Position numbers and translations under genes: made by a program | From: Gemmatimonadota bacterium | GTDB taxonomy: Bacteria; Gemmatimonadota; Gemmatimonadetes; Gemmatimonadales; Gemmatimonadaceae | Assembly: GCA_016182795.1 (NCBI GenBank) | Contig: JACPFW010000003.1 | Span: 26,254-90,253 of the forward strand | DNA length: 64,000 nucleotides | Direction of reading: 5' to 3' | Shown: piece by piece, positions 45,772 to 53,897 of the stretch | Position numbering within the stretch: the first letter of the stretch is position 1 | How the letters are laid out: each line of letters starts with the position of its first letter | The notes under the pieces: model-generated | The model's input: the letters and a program-made list of their open reading frames with translations, nothing else | Databases searched by the model: none | Told to the model about the DNA's origin: nothing

Positions 45772-46530
45772 ATGACCGCCACGCCAAACCAAGTCCCCGC
45801 CATTCCCCGCATGCGCGGGCGCACGCCCATCGAGCCCGCCGATCTGGTGCTCTCGGTGTTGGTGCCCGTCTACAACGAGCAGGCGACCATCGAGGTTATT
45901 CTCGACCAGATCCACGCCGTCGCGGTGCGCAAGCAGGTCATCTGCGTCGACGACTGCTCCACTGACGGCACGTGGGCGCGGCTCGAACAGCTCAAGGCGG
46001 CGGGCAAGATCAGCGTCCTCCTGCGTCACGACGTGAACCGCGGCAAGGGGGCGGCCATTCGCACGGCGCTCGCCGCGAGCACCGGCAACGTGGTGATCGT
46101 GCAGGACGCCGACCTCGAGTACGATCCGGCGGACTGGCCGGCAATGCTCGAGCCCATCGTTGACGGACGCGCCGATGCGGTGTTCGGTTCGCGCTTCCTC
46201 AGCGGGGCCCATCGCGTGCTTTACTATTGGCACTCCGTGGGCAACTGGCTGCTGACGACGCTCAGCAACATGGCCACCAACCTGAACCTCACCGACATGG
46301 AGACGTGCTACAAGGCGATCCGCGGTGATCTGGCGCGTTCGCTGCACCTGACGAGCGACCGGTTTGGTTTCGAGCCCGAGGTGACGGCTCGGCTGTCGCG
46401 GGCCAACGTCCGCATTTTCGAGGTGCCCATCAGCTACTCGGGCCGCACCTACGCCGAGGGCAAGAAGATCGGCTGGCGCGACGGCGTGGCCGCGTTCTGG
46501 CACATCGTGCGCTTCAACTTCTTCTCGTGA
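45772..46530 (+). CDS. GT2 glycosyltransferase, polyprenyl-phosphate-sugar synthase-like
   Basis: A 252-residue GT-A protein: LSVLVPVYNEQATIEVILDQI, CVDDCSTDGTW, HDVNRGKGAAIRTALAASTGNVVIVQDADLEYDPADW (DxD region DADLEYD). VFGSRFLSG and TDMETCYKAIRGD are typical of DPM1-like dolichol/undecaprenyl-phosphate mannose or glucose synthases. There are no transmembrane helices. It probably makes the lipid-linked sugar used by the GT-C enzymes on either side. Confidence 0.88.
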   Translation: MTATPNQVPAIPRMRGRTPIEPADLVLSVLVPVYNEQATIEVILDQIHAVAVRKQVICVDDCSTDGTWARLEQLKAAGKISVLLRHDVNRGKGAAIRTALAASTGNVVIVQDADLEYDPADWPAMLEPIVDGRADAVFGSRFLSGAHRVLYYWHSVGNWLLTTLSNMATNLNLTDMETCYKAIRGDLARSLHLTSDRFGFEPEVTARLSRANVRIFEVPISYSGRTYAEGKKIGWRDGVAAFWHIVRFNFFS

Positions 46531-48221
46531 GCGCACCGCGGAGCGATCCGCGCTGGAGCGTCCTGGCGCTGCTCGTCGCCCTGCTCGCGGTGGCCGCGGC
46601 AGCCACGAGCCTGCGCAACGGTTTCACGTACGATGATCGCTGGATCATCGCCGAGAACGGCCGGGTGCACGCCCTGCGCCCGCTGTGGCGCTACTTCGAG
46701 GAGTCGTACTGGCCAATGAAGAACGGCGCGGGGCTGTACCGCCCGCTCGTCATCTTCGCGTACGCCGTGCAGTGGGCGATCGGTAATGGGTCGCCGTTTG
46801 TCTTTCATCTGGTCAACGTGCTGCTCGCCGCGGCCGTCGCCGTCGCGGTGTTCTGGGTGCTCTCGCTCCTCGTGCCCACCCGCGTCGCCTGGCCTGCCGC
46901 GGCGCTGTTCGCCGTGCATCCGGTGCATGTGGAGGCCGTGGCCAATGTCGTGGGCCAGGCCGAACTCTGGGCCGCGCTCTTCATCCTGGTGGCGGTCGGC
47001 CTGTACCTGCGCGATCGTCAGCAGGGTCTGCTCCGGCGCCAAACCGGCGGCGCCATCGTGGCGCTCTTCCTGTGCGGCATCTTCACCAAGGAGCACGTGA
47101 TCGTGCTGCCGGCGCTGCTGGTCGCCGCCGAGTGGCTGCTGTTCGATGACGCCCCGTTCTTGGCGCGCCTGCGGCGACTGCGCCTGCTGCTCTGGCCGCT
47201 CGTCGCCCTCGCTGCCGTATTCATCGCCATTCGCGTTCAGGTGCTGGGTGCGATCGGCGGCGACGTGCCGCACCCCTCGCTGCTGCATCAGGACATGCTG
47301 CAGCGCGCGTTCATCATGCTGAACGTGATCCCGGAGTACGGCCGGTTGATGCTCGCGCCGATGCAGCTCTACGCGGACTACTCGCCGCGACAGGTGGAGG
47401 TGCACAACGCGGCCGATCCGTCGCACCTGGCCGGCGCGCTTCTGCTGCTCAGCACGGCCGCGCTCTTCGGGCTGACCGTGCGGCGCGCTCCTGTGGTGGC
47501 GTTCGGCATCGCCTGGTTCGTGCTCCTCCTGGCGCCGGTGACCAATGTGCTGCTCCCCACCGGCATTCTCCTCGCCGAGCGCACGCTGTATCTGCCGAGC
47601 GCCGGCGCGATGCTCGTAGTCGCGTGGGGAGGCGACGCCGCGCGCGCTCGGCTGGCCGCCCTGCGGTCGCCGCTCCGGCCGCTGGTGCCGCTCGTCGTTG
47701 GCGCGGCGCTGCTGTTTGGCGTCGTCCGCAGCTCCGCGCGCAATTCGTTCTGGCACGACAGCGATACCGCGTTCAGGCTGATGGCGGCCGAGTCGCCGCT
47801 CAACTTCAAGGCCCACTACGCGCTTGGCGGGCAGCTGTTTTCAGAGGGGGACTATCGCGACGGCGAACGCGAGTGGCACATGGCCATCGCGCTGATGCCC
47901 GGCTATCACGCGCTGTATATGGATCTCGCGCATCGGTATCGGCAGGCGCATTTATGCGAGGCCGCCATTCCGCTGTACCGCAAGGCGCTCGCGCTCGAGC
48001 CCGAACTGGCGCTGGCGACCGTGTCCATAGCCGCCTGTCAGCTTGAGCTGGCGCAATGGCGCAGGGCCCGCACGACGTCGCGGGTGGCCATCGCGGACGG
48101 GATGTACAAGAAGGCGTTCCGCTACATTATCGAACGGGCCGACAGCGCCTTAGTTGCCAATGACAGCCTGGATCCGACCATCGGGGCCAAATGGCTCACC
48201 CGTCGGCGAGCTGCTCGTTGA
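46527..48221 (+). CDS. TMTC-like membrane protein with C-terminal TPR repeats
   Basis: A 564-residue protein starting with GTG in a GTGA overlap with the GT2 gene. About ten hydrophobic segments carry TSLRNGFTYDDRWIIAEN (acidic GT-C loop), GLYRPLVIFAYAVQW and AVHPVHVEAVANVVGQAELWAALF, all typical of the TMTC/DUF1736 family. Residues ~425-550 are TPR-like (NFKAHYALGGQLFSEGDYRDGEREW, CEAAIPLYRKALALEPE). Eukaryotic TMTCs are O-mannosyltransferases; here protein glycosylation is inferred. Confidence 0.82.
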   Translation: MSAPRSDPRWSVLALLVALLAVAAAATSLRNGFTYDDRWIIAENGRVHALRPLWRYFEESYWPMKNGAGLYRPLVIFAYAVQWAIGNGSPFVFHLVNVLLAAAVAVAVFWVLSLLVPTRVAWPAAALFAVHPVHVEAVANVVGQAELWAALFILVAVGLYLRDRQQGLLRRQTGGAIVALFLCGIFTKEHVIVLPALLVAAEWLLFDDAPFLARLRRLRLLLWPLVALAAVFIAIRVQVLGAIGGDVPHPSLLHQDMLQRAFIMLNVIPEYGRLMLAPMQLYADYSPRQVEVHNAADPSHLAGALLLLSTAALFGLTVRRAPVVAFGIAWFVLLLAPVTNVLLPTGILLAERTLYLPSAGAMLVVAWGGDAARARLAALRSPLRPLVPLVVGAALLFGVVRSSARNSFWHDSDTAFRLMAAESPLNFKAHYALGGQLFSEGDYRDGEREWHMAIALMPGYHALYMDLAHRYRQAHLCEAAIPLYRKALALEPELALATVSIAACQLELAQWRRARTTSRVAIADGMYKKAFRYIIERADSALVANDSLDPTIGAKWLTRRRAAR

Positions 48222-48511
48222 TTCAGAGTTCGAAGGGTCCTTATGTATAGTATGTCAACAGTTGTAATGTATTCTAACAGTTTGAAGCGAATCTGCTCGT
48301 GGCGATCTGCAGAAATTTGACGCAAACCGCCGCGAGAAGTGATGAGATCAGGCTCAGATGTGATACGAAAAGTTATTATGTTGCAACGAGTTAGAAAAAT
48401 GGGGTTGTTTTGGCAAGGCAATTGCACATGTTACCCGCCGTCATCTAGAACGTCCGTTCGCTGCGCCGTCCGCGGCGCTGATTTTCACCCCTCGCGCTGG
48501 AGAGCTCGCGA
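48222..48511. promoter_or_regulatory. AT-rich regulatory region upstream of pilA
   Basis: The 290-base gap is clearly more AT-rich than the flanking genes. It holds a sigma-54 promoter (48411-48426) and upstream stretches rich in TGTCA/TTGAC-like words (for example ATGTCAACAG near 48250) that may be PilR or IHF-type sites. No open reading frame of interest was seen. Confidence 0.5.
48411..48426 (+). promoter_or_regulatory. Sigma-54 promoter of pilA
   Basis: TGGCAAGGCAATTGCA matches the -24/-12 consensus TGGCACG-N4-TTGCW at all positions but one (C to A), with correct GG-to-GC spacing. Transcription should begin near 48436, giving a ~75-base leader before the pilA ATG. The window also encodes a PilS/PilR pair upstream, as in systems where PilR drives pilA. 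Confidence 0.8.
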
Positions 48512-48886
48512 ATGATGTCCAACAAGAAAGGCTTCACCCTGATCGAGCTTCTGATCGTCGTCGTGATTATCGGCATTCTGGCCGCGATCGCGATCCCGAA
48601 GTTCGCGAACACGAAGGAAAAGGCCTATGTGGCCTCGATGAAGTCGGATCTGCGCAACCTCGTCACCGCGCAGGAAGCGTACTTCTCGGATAACAACAGC
48701 ACGTACGCTGCCTCGATCTCGGCCATGGGCACGAACTACAAGGCGTCGAGCGGCGTGACGGTCACGATGGGTACGGTGACGGCGACGGGCTGGTCGGCCA
48801 CGGCCGGTCATGCGTCGACGACCAAGACCTGCGCGATCTCGGTGGGCGGCACGGCCACGAACGAAGGCGAGCCGGTCTGCAACTGA
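48512..48886 (+). CDS. pilA: Type IV major pilin
   Basis: A 124-residue prepilin. A short basic leader MMSNKKG is followed by F-TLIELLIVVVIIGILAAIAIPKF, with the prepilin peptidase site G|F, Glu5 and the hydrophobic assembly helix. The globular part is small and Ser/Thr/Ala-rich (DNNSTYAASISAMG), with two Cys near the end (TCAISVGG, EPVCN) fit for a disulfide loop. GGAGAG lies 7 bases before the ATG at 48512. It is a stand-alone transcript ended by a terminator. Ser/Thr richness would suit O-glycosylation. Confidence 0.93.
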   Translation: MMSNKKGFTLIELLIVVVIIGILAAIAIPKFANTKEKAYVASMKSDLRNLVTAQEAYFSDNNSTYAASISAMGTNYKASSGVTVTMGTVTATGWSATAGHASTTKTCAISVGGTATNEGEPVCN

Positions 48887-48906
48887 CCTGAGCTGCCGTG
48901 GTGTGC

Positions 48907-48942
48907 GATGGGCCGGGAGCGATCCCGGCCCATCGTGTTTTT
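48907..48942 (+). terminator. Intrinsic terminator of pilA
   Basis: GATGGGCCGGGA-GCGA-TCCCGGCCCATC is a perfect 12-bp stem with a tetraloop, followed by GTGTTTTT. It lies 21 bases after the pilA stop. Confidence 0.88.
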
Positions 48943-49016
48943 CGCCCGCGCTCCTTCGATGGCGCGCGGCACGAAATGGTGATGGCGCGCGGCGCGCGCC
49001 CGCCACCTTGCGCCGC

Positions 49017-49361
49017 ATGCCTGCTCGGCGCGGCTTTTCCATCATCGAACTGCTCACAGCCCTGACGCTGCTCGCCGTCGGTCTCGCCGCCTCCACGCGT
49101 GCCGCGAGCGCTGTCGCTCGGCTCGACGGTGACGCCCGCCTCCGACAGGCGATGGCCGCCACGCTCACCGCGCGGCTCGACTCCGTACGGGGCCTCGCCT
49201 GCGGCGCCGCGCAGGCCGGTGTCGCGACGCACTTTGGCGTCGTGGAACGTTGGGCGGTGAGCCCCGCGCCGCGGCACTACCAGCTGCTCGACTCAATCGA
49301 CGTGCCGTCGCGGCCCCGGCTCGCGCACGCCGTGCAGGCCGCCGTGCCGTGCCGGCCATGA
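49017..49361 (+). CDS. Pseudopilin / minor pilin
   Basis: A 114-residue protein with leader MPARRG and the cleavage and assembly motif FSIIELLTALTLLAVGLAAS (Glu5 present). The C-terminal part has a helix rich in Ala/Arg (ARLRQAMAATLTARLDSVRGL) and two or more Cys. It is first of three coupled minor pilin genes and overlaps the next by 4 bases. Upstream in-frame starts would not give a prepilin leader. Confidence 0.75.
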   Translation: MPARRGFSIIELLTALTLLAVGLAASTRAASAVARLDGDARLRQAMAATLTARLDSVRGLACGAAQAGVATHFGVVERWAVSPAPRHYQLLDSIDVPSRPRLAHAVQAAVPCRP

Positions 49362-50110
49362 CAAGACGGCGCGGCACGGGGCTCGCCGAACTGGTGCTCT
49401 CGATGGCGCTCGGCGGCGTGATCGCGGCGGCGGCCACGCGGGGCCTCGTCCAGCACCTGCGGCTGCAACGAGCGCGCGAGGCAACGGCGCGCGCCGAGGC
49501 GATTGTCCGCGACGTGCACGACGTGTTGCGCGCCGAACTCGCGCACGCCGCCCCCAACGTCCAGGTGCTTGGCGATACGGCCCTGCAGGTGGCGTCGGTG
49601 CGCGTCTTCACGCGCGCCTGCCAACTGGATGCCTCGCGCCTGGTGATTCCCGCTGCCGAGTCGTGGTGGAGCGCCGCGCGGGCCGGCGACTCCGTGGCGC
49701 TGATGGACACGCTGATGCGCGCCGAGTGGCGCGGCGCCGTCGCGACGGTCGGCACGCTTCGGACCGCGCCGGCCTGCCCGGCCGGCGGGACGCGCGTCAC
49801 CCTTGCCGCGCCGCTGCCGCCCACCGTTCCTGCCAATGCGGTGCCGGTGCGTCTCTGGCGCGTGGTTCGGTACACCGTCTATCGCGCGGCGGACGGCGCG
49901 TGGTGGCTGGGCGAACGGATCTGCGCGCCGCTCTGCGGTGCGGCGCAGCCAATCGCCGGGCCGCTGCTCGCGCCGGCGGCATCGGGATTCCGCGTGCTCG
50001 CCGTGCGCGACGGCGCCGGCGTGATGTACGCCGTGGATCTTGTCGTCCGGGCGGTGGTCGACGACCGCGAGGTCCGGCGCACGGCTAGAATCGCCGTGGA
50101 GGCACCGTGA
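49358..50110 (+). CDS. Minor pilin, PilW/GspJ-like
   Basis: A 250-residue protein with leader MTRRRG, then TGLAELVLSMALGGVIAAAATRGLV (Glu at mature position 5). A long helix (RAREATARAEAIVRDVHDVLRAELA) and a beta-rich body with several Cys (ACQLD, ACPAGG, ICAPLCG) follow. The size and the L-A-E-L-V-like start resemble PilW/GspJ minor pseudopilins. It overlaps its neighbours by 4 bases at both ends. Confidence 0.7.
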   Translation: MTRRRGTGLAELVLSMALGGVIAAAATRGLVQHLRLQRAREATARAEAIVRDVHDVLRAELAHAAPNVQVLGDTALQVASVRVFTRACQLDASRLVIPAAESWWSAARAGDSVALMDTLMRAEWRGAVATVGTLRTAPACPAGGTRVTLAAPLPPTVPANAVPVRLWRVVRYTVYRAADGAWWLGERICAPLCGAAQPIAGPLLAPAASGFRVLAVRDGAGVMYAVDLVVRAVVDDREVRRTARIAVEAP

Positions 50111-50568
50111 CACCTTTGGGGAAACGCCGTCGTGGCGCGGCGCTGGCGGTCGTGCTAGGCGCCCTGCTCCTGATGGCGATGGTTGTGGCGGTCAGCGCTC
50201 AGCGCGCGCTCGTCACCTCGCGACAGGCCGCGCTCGAGCTGGCGCGGGCCGAACTGCTGGCTGCCTCATCAAGCGGGGAGGCGGCCGCGCTCGCGGCCCC
50301 GGCCGACAGTTCGTGCTGCGCATTCATTGTCCCTGGTGCGTTGATTGCCTCCGGTGAGGTACGCGCTGGCCGGGCGCGGGCGAACTGGACCCTGACAGGC
50401 GCCGCCGCGCCGTTTGTGACCGTCGATGTCGTGGCCGAAGCGGGGGTCGTGGGCGGCCTCGCTCGCGCGTCGCACCGGGCGCTGGCCGTCTGGTGGAGCG
50501 ACTCCGCGGGGGGCCCGCGGTGGGTGCTCGCCGGGGGGTTGGGATGGACTCGGCGACCCTCGCCGTAA
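50107..50568 (+). CDS. Minor pilin, PilX/GspK-like
   Basis: A 153-residue protein with a basic start MTPLGKRRRG followed by AALAVVLGALLLMAMVVAVSAQRAL. The glycine cleavage site is present but mature position 5 is Val, not Glu, as is typical for GspK/PilX tip pseudopilins. GTGA overlap with the previous gene. With the two genes upstream it probably forms a pilus tip complex. Confidence 0.65.
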   Translation: MTPLGKRRRGAALAVVLGALLLMAMVVAVSAQRALVTSRQAALELARAELLAASSSGEAAALAAPADSSCCAFIVPGALIASGEVRAGRARANWTLTGAAAPFVTVDVVAEAGVVGGLARASHRALAVWWSDSAGGPRWVLAGGLGWTRRPSP

Positions 50569-50849
50569 CCCCCCGCCTGTTACTTATCTTGACCCCCGCT
50601 CGTGATAATGGGGCGGAACCCTTTCGGCACCGGCAACTCGGTCGGAGGACGAGGGGGGCCGCCGCAGATCGCTGAGTTGGCGTAACCGTATGCCAAGCCA
50701 GCAATTTGCGCCTGTCATAACTATTGACCGCGTGCGGTTTCCCTCTGCAAGTTTGCGGATCCAGCACGCGAACACGTCCGTCCATTGTCGGGAGGCCGCG
50801 CAGTGCGTGGTTGCCTGATCCTTCTCCTCGCCTGAGGGCCGGTTCGCAG
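50569..50849. other. Non-coding gap before pilM
   Basis: 281 bases without a convincing gene. It holds a TTGGC-N10-GCCAA dyad (near 50672-50692) and scattered TTGACC words at about 50590 and 50724, but no promoter pair with good spacing. No known riboswitch pattern was recognised. A pilM promoter is expected here. Confidence 0.4.
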
Positions 50850-51893
50850 ATGGCGCTCTTCGGTCGCAAGAAGACCTCAGTTGGGCTCGATGTCGGATCC
50901 GGCCTCGTCAAGGTGGCCGTGATTGATCATTCCCGGGGCGAGCCCGAACTGCTGAAGGTGGCCATCACGCCGCTCCTCGCCGACGCGATCGTCGAGGGCG
51001 AAGTGATGGACCCGCAGATCGTCGCCGACGCGATCCAGGCCACGATGCAATCGGCCGGGGTCACGTCCAAGGACGTGGTGGCCGCCGTGGGCGGTCGCGA
51101 CGTCATCATCAAGAAGATCCAGATTGAGCGCGTCAAGGAGCAGCAGGCGCGTGAGCTGATGCGCTGGGAAGCGGAACAGCACGTGCCGTTCGACATGGAA
51201 TCGGTGGAACTGGACTTTCAGATCCTCGATCCCGATGCCGACGGCCCCGAAATGAGCGTGCTGCTCGTCGCCGCCAAGCGCGAGCTCGTGGAGGCCAAGC
51301 TGCGTCTGCTGGCCGACGCCGGGCTCAATCCGGGTGTGGTGGATGTCGACGCGTTTGCGCTGCACAACGCCTTCGAGCTGTCCTATCCCGATGCCATGCA
51401 GGGCGTGGTCGGCCTCGTCAACATCGGGCACGAGGTGACGAACATCAACATCCTCGATGAGGGGGTGCCGATTCTCACCCGCGACCTGTCGGTCGGCACG
51501 CGCCGGTTCCGTGAGGACCTGCAGCGCGAGCGCGGCCTGGGTGCGGACGAGGCGTCGCAACTGCTCGAAGGGTACGACCGGTCGCCCCACCTCGACGCCG
51601 TGCTCGAAGGGCGCGGCGAGGAAATCGCCGTCGGCATCGAGCGCGCCGCCGCGTTCCTCGCGTCATCGTCACGCACGGCCGCGCCCATGCGCGCGGTCTA
51701 CATGTGCGGCGGCGGTTCCCGCATCCCCGGGCTCTCCGACGTGCTTGCTGCGCGTTTGCGCGTGCAGGTCGAGCACGCCAATCCTCTGGCCAACCTGCGG
51801 GTCCGCGACGGGGCGTTCGATCCCCTCGTCACGGACGAAGTGGCGCCCCTGCTGATGCTGCCCATCGGCCTGGCGCTGCGCCAGCCCGCCTGA
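50850..51893 (+). CDS. pilM: Type IV pilus assembly protein PilM
   Basis: A 347-residue actin-like ATPase: KKTSVGLDVGSGLVKVAVID (phosphate 1), MRWEAEQHVPFDMESVELDFQIL, VGLVNIGHEVTNINIL (phosphate 2) and YMCGGGSRIPGL (adenosine). It is cytoplasmic and binds the N-terminus of PilN. The ATG at 50850 is chosen because the fold starts at once (MALFGRKK); the upstream frame is spurious. First gene of the pilMNOPQ operon. Confidence 0.93.
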   Translation: MALFGRKKTSVGLDVGSGLVKVAVIDHSRGEPELLKVAITPLLADAIVEGEVMDPQIVADAIQATMQSAGVTSKDVVAAVGGRDVIIKKIQIERVKEQQARELMRWEAEQHVPFDMESVELDFQILDPDADGPEMSVLLVAAKRELVEAKLRLLADAGLNPGVVDVDAFALHNAFELSYPDAMQGVVGLVNIGHEVTNINILDEGVPILTRDLSVGTRRFREDLQRERGLGADEASQLLEGYDRSPHLDAVLEGRGEEIAVGIERAAAFLASSSRTAAPMRAVYMCGGGSRIPGLSDVLAARLRVQVEHANPLANLRVRDGAFDPLVTDEVAPLLMLPIGLALRQPA

Positions 51894-51912
51894 CCGGGGA
51901 ACCGAGCGCAAC

Positions 51913-52662
51913 ATGATTGAAATCAATCTTCTTCCCGGCGCGCGCAAGAAGACGCGGAGCAAGGGACCCCAGTTCAACCTCGGCAACATCGGCGAGGCGT
52001 TCCGGGATCTCTCGTCTCGCGTCAGCGATCCGTGGATGATCTCCGCCATCGCCGGCGTCGCGGTCGGACTCGCGGCCATCGGCGCCATGTGGTTCTACCA
52101 GTCGCGCCGCGAGACGTCGCTCACCGAGCGGGAGCAGAAGGCGGTGCAGGACTCCACGCGGTACTCGTCCGTCATTGCCGAGCGCTCCAAAGCCGAGGCG
52201 CAGCGCGACTCGGTGCAGCGCCAGATCGCCGTCATCTCGGCGATTGACGGCACGCGCCTGGTCTGGCCGCATATCCTCGACGAGATCAGCCGCGCGATGC
52301 CGCCGTATGTCTGGCTTCGCTCCGTGGTGCAGACGAGCGCCATTTCCACCGAGCCGCCGGAAGTGCAGGCCGGGGTCTCGAAGCCCGCGCCGAAGAAGGG
52401 CACGGGTGGCGGCGGCGCCGGGGCGCCGGACGAGAACCTCCTCGTTCTGCAGGTGGTCGGCAACACGGTGGACATTCAGGCCTTGACCCGCTTCATGAAG
52501 GCGCTCGAGGCGTCGCCGTTCCTGATGAACGTGACGCTCGTGCGCAGCGACATGGTAATGCAGCAGGGCAAGGAAGCCACCGAGTTCCGGCTCGACATCC
52601 AGTACGAGAAGCCCGATCCCTCGGCGCTGCGCACGGTGCCGTTCACCGTGTCGGTGAGGTAA
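51913..52662 (+). CDS. pilN: Type IV pilus assembly protein PilN
   Basis: A 249-residue bitopic protein beginning with the PilM-binding motif MIEINLLPGARKK. It has one membrane helix (~40-62), a coiled stretch (REQKAVQDSTRYSSVIAERSKAEAQRDSV) and a ferredoxin-like periplasmic domain (LLVLQVVGNTVDIQALTRFMKALE). A Gly/Pro-rich linker interrupts it near residue 160. It forms the alignment complex with PilO and PilP. Confidence 0.92.
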   Translation: MIEINLLPGARKKTRSKGPQFNLGNIGEAFRDLSSRVSDPWMISAIAGVAVGLAAIGAMWFYQSRRETSLTEREQKAVQDSTRYSSVIAERSKAEAQRDSVQRQIAVISAIDGTRLVWPHILDEISRAMPPYVWLRSVVQTSAISTEPPEVQAGVSKPAPKKGTGGGGAGAPDENLLVLQVVGNTVDIQALTRFMKALEASPFLMNVTLVRSDMVMQQGKEATEFRLDIQYEKPDPSALRTVPFTVSVR

Positions 52663-52665
52663 CCC

Positions 52666-53310
52666 ATGGCCGGTCTCCCAACCAATCAGCGCGACCAGCT
52701 GCTGTTCTTCCTCGCCTTCCTTGGCGTGATCGGTGCAGGCGCGTACTGGTATTTCGTGTTCGCGCCCAAGCAGGAGTCGCTGGCCACCATTGCGACGCAC
52801 GTCGACTCGCTGGACGCCGGCAACCAGCGCGCCAAGTCGCAGCTCGCGCGCGGCACGGTGGCCAGCATTCGCACTGAATCGCAGCGTCTGCGCGCGAACC
52901 TTGAACTGATGCGCACGCTGGTCCCCGCCGGCAACGAGGTGCCCGCCCTGCTCGAGCAGGTCTCGACGGCGGCGCGCCGCGTGGGCCTCGAGATCGGCTA
53001 CATCGAGCCCGAGCCGGTGATTCAGGGTGAGCAGTTCGACACCTACCGATACAAGCTGCGGGCCATCGGCGACTATCACGAGATCGGGGCGCTGCTCACC
53101 AGCATCGCGTCGATGACGCGCATCGTCGCGCCGCTCGGCCTCACCATGCAGATTTCCGGCGCGGCCGGCGGTGCCGGCGCCAAGCCGCAGACCAACGCCG
53201 CGCGCGTGCCGCTGCAGGCCAGCTTCACCATCCAGACGTACGCGGTGAAGACGGCGCTCAGCGAGCAGGGCAGTGACCAGCCGCCGAGCAAGCCGGGGAG
53301 GAAGGGCTAA
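52666..53310 (+). CDS. pilO: Type IV pilus assembly protein PilO
   Basis: A 214-residue protein with one N-terminal membrane helix (LLFFLAFLGVIGAGAYWYF), a coiled coil and a periplasmic PilO domain (LVPAGNEVPALLEQVSTAARRVGLEI, YHEIGALLTSIASM). It pairs with PilN. The stop TAA shares its last base with the pilP ATG. Confidence 0.92.
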   Translation: MAGLPTNQRDQLLFFLAFLGVIGAGAYWYFVFAPKQESLATIATHVDSLDAGNQRAKSQLARGTVASIRTESQRLRANLELMRTLVPAGNEVPALLEQVSTAARRVGLEIGYIEPEPVIQGEQFDTYRYKLRAIGDYHEIGALLTSIASMTRIVAPLGLTMQISGAAGGAGAKPQTNAARVPLQASFTIQTYAVKTALSEQGSDQPPSKPGRKG

Positions 53311-53897
53311 TGCGCCGCCTCACCGTGCTCACCCTGATGCTCGCCGGCGCGACGGTCGCCGCGGCGCAGATGCCGCCGTCCATCAAGAAGCCGATTGAGC
53401 AGGCCAAGAAGAACGTAGCGGCGACCAACGCCCAGACGGCGACGGCCAGCCCGGACGCCAAGGCGAAGCAGCCGGCGACCAAGCCCGCGGCCAAGCCCGC
53501 GGCCAAGCCGGCCGCCGCGGCGACGGCCGCCCCGACGCCGGCCAAGGACACCAACCGCATTACGTTCGAGCGCGAGGTGTTTGCCTATGTCGCCGAGGGA
53601 CGCCGCGATCCGTTTGCGTCGCCCATCGAGACGGGCGAAATCCGTCCGCTCGTCGCCGACCTCAAGGTGGTTGGCATCATCTACGACCCGGCCGGCCGCA
53701 ACTCGGTGGTCGTGTTCCGCGACATCAGCACGTCGCAGCAGTACCGTGCCAAGCCCGGCCAGCTGCTGGGCCGTGCGCGGGTGTCGCAGATTCGGCCGCA
53801 GGAAGTCGTGTTGACGATCGAAGAGTATGGGTTCAGCCGCCAGGAAGTGCTGAAGCTGAACGTGTCGCAGACCCAGCAGACCAAGGGGAAGCCATGA
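53310..53897 (+). CDS. pilP: Type IV pilus assembly protein PilP-like
   Basis: A 195-residue exported protein with a signal peptide (MRRLTVLTLMLAGATVAAAQ) and no lipobox. A long Lys/Ala/Pro linker follows, then the PilP motif EGRRDPFASP and a beta-domain (LKVVGIIYDPAGRNSVVVFRD, GQLLGRARVSQIRPQEVVLTIEEYGFSRQEVLKL). PilP links the PilNO complex to the secretin. It overlaps pilQ by 4 bases. Confidence 0.88.
   Translation: MRRLTVLTLMLAGATVAAAQMPPSIKKPIEQAKKNVAATNAQTATASPDAKAKQPATKPAAKPAAKPAAAATAAPTPAKDTNRITFEREVFAYVAEGRRDPFASPIETGEIRPLVADLKVVGIIYDPAGRNSVVVFRDISTSQQYRAKPGQLLGRARVSQIRPQEVVLTIEEYGFSRQEVLKLNVSQTQQTKGKP

Noticed and set aside
50660..50720. Riboswitch or sigma-54 promoter in the gap before pilM
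   Set aside because: The TTGGC...GCCAA dyad has the wrong spacing for sigma-54, and no conserved aptamer core that I know (cyclic di-GMP, cobalamin, TPP) could be matched.
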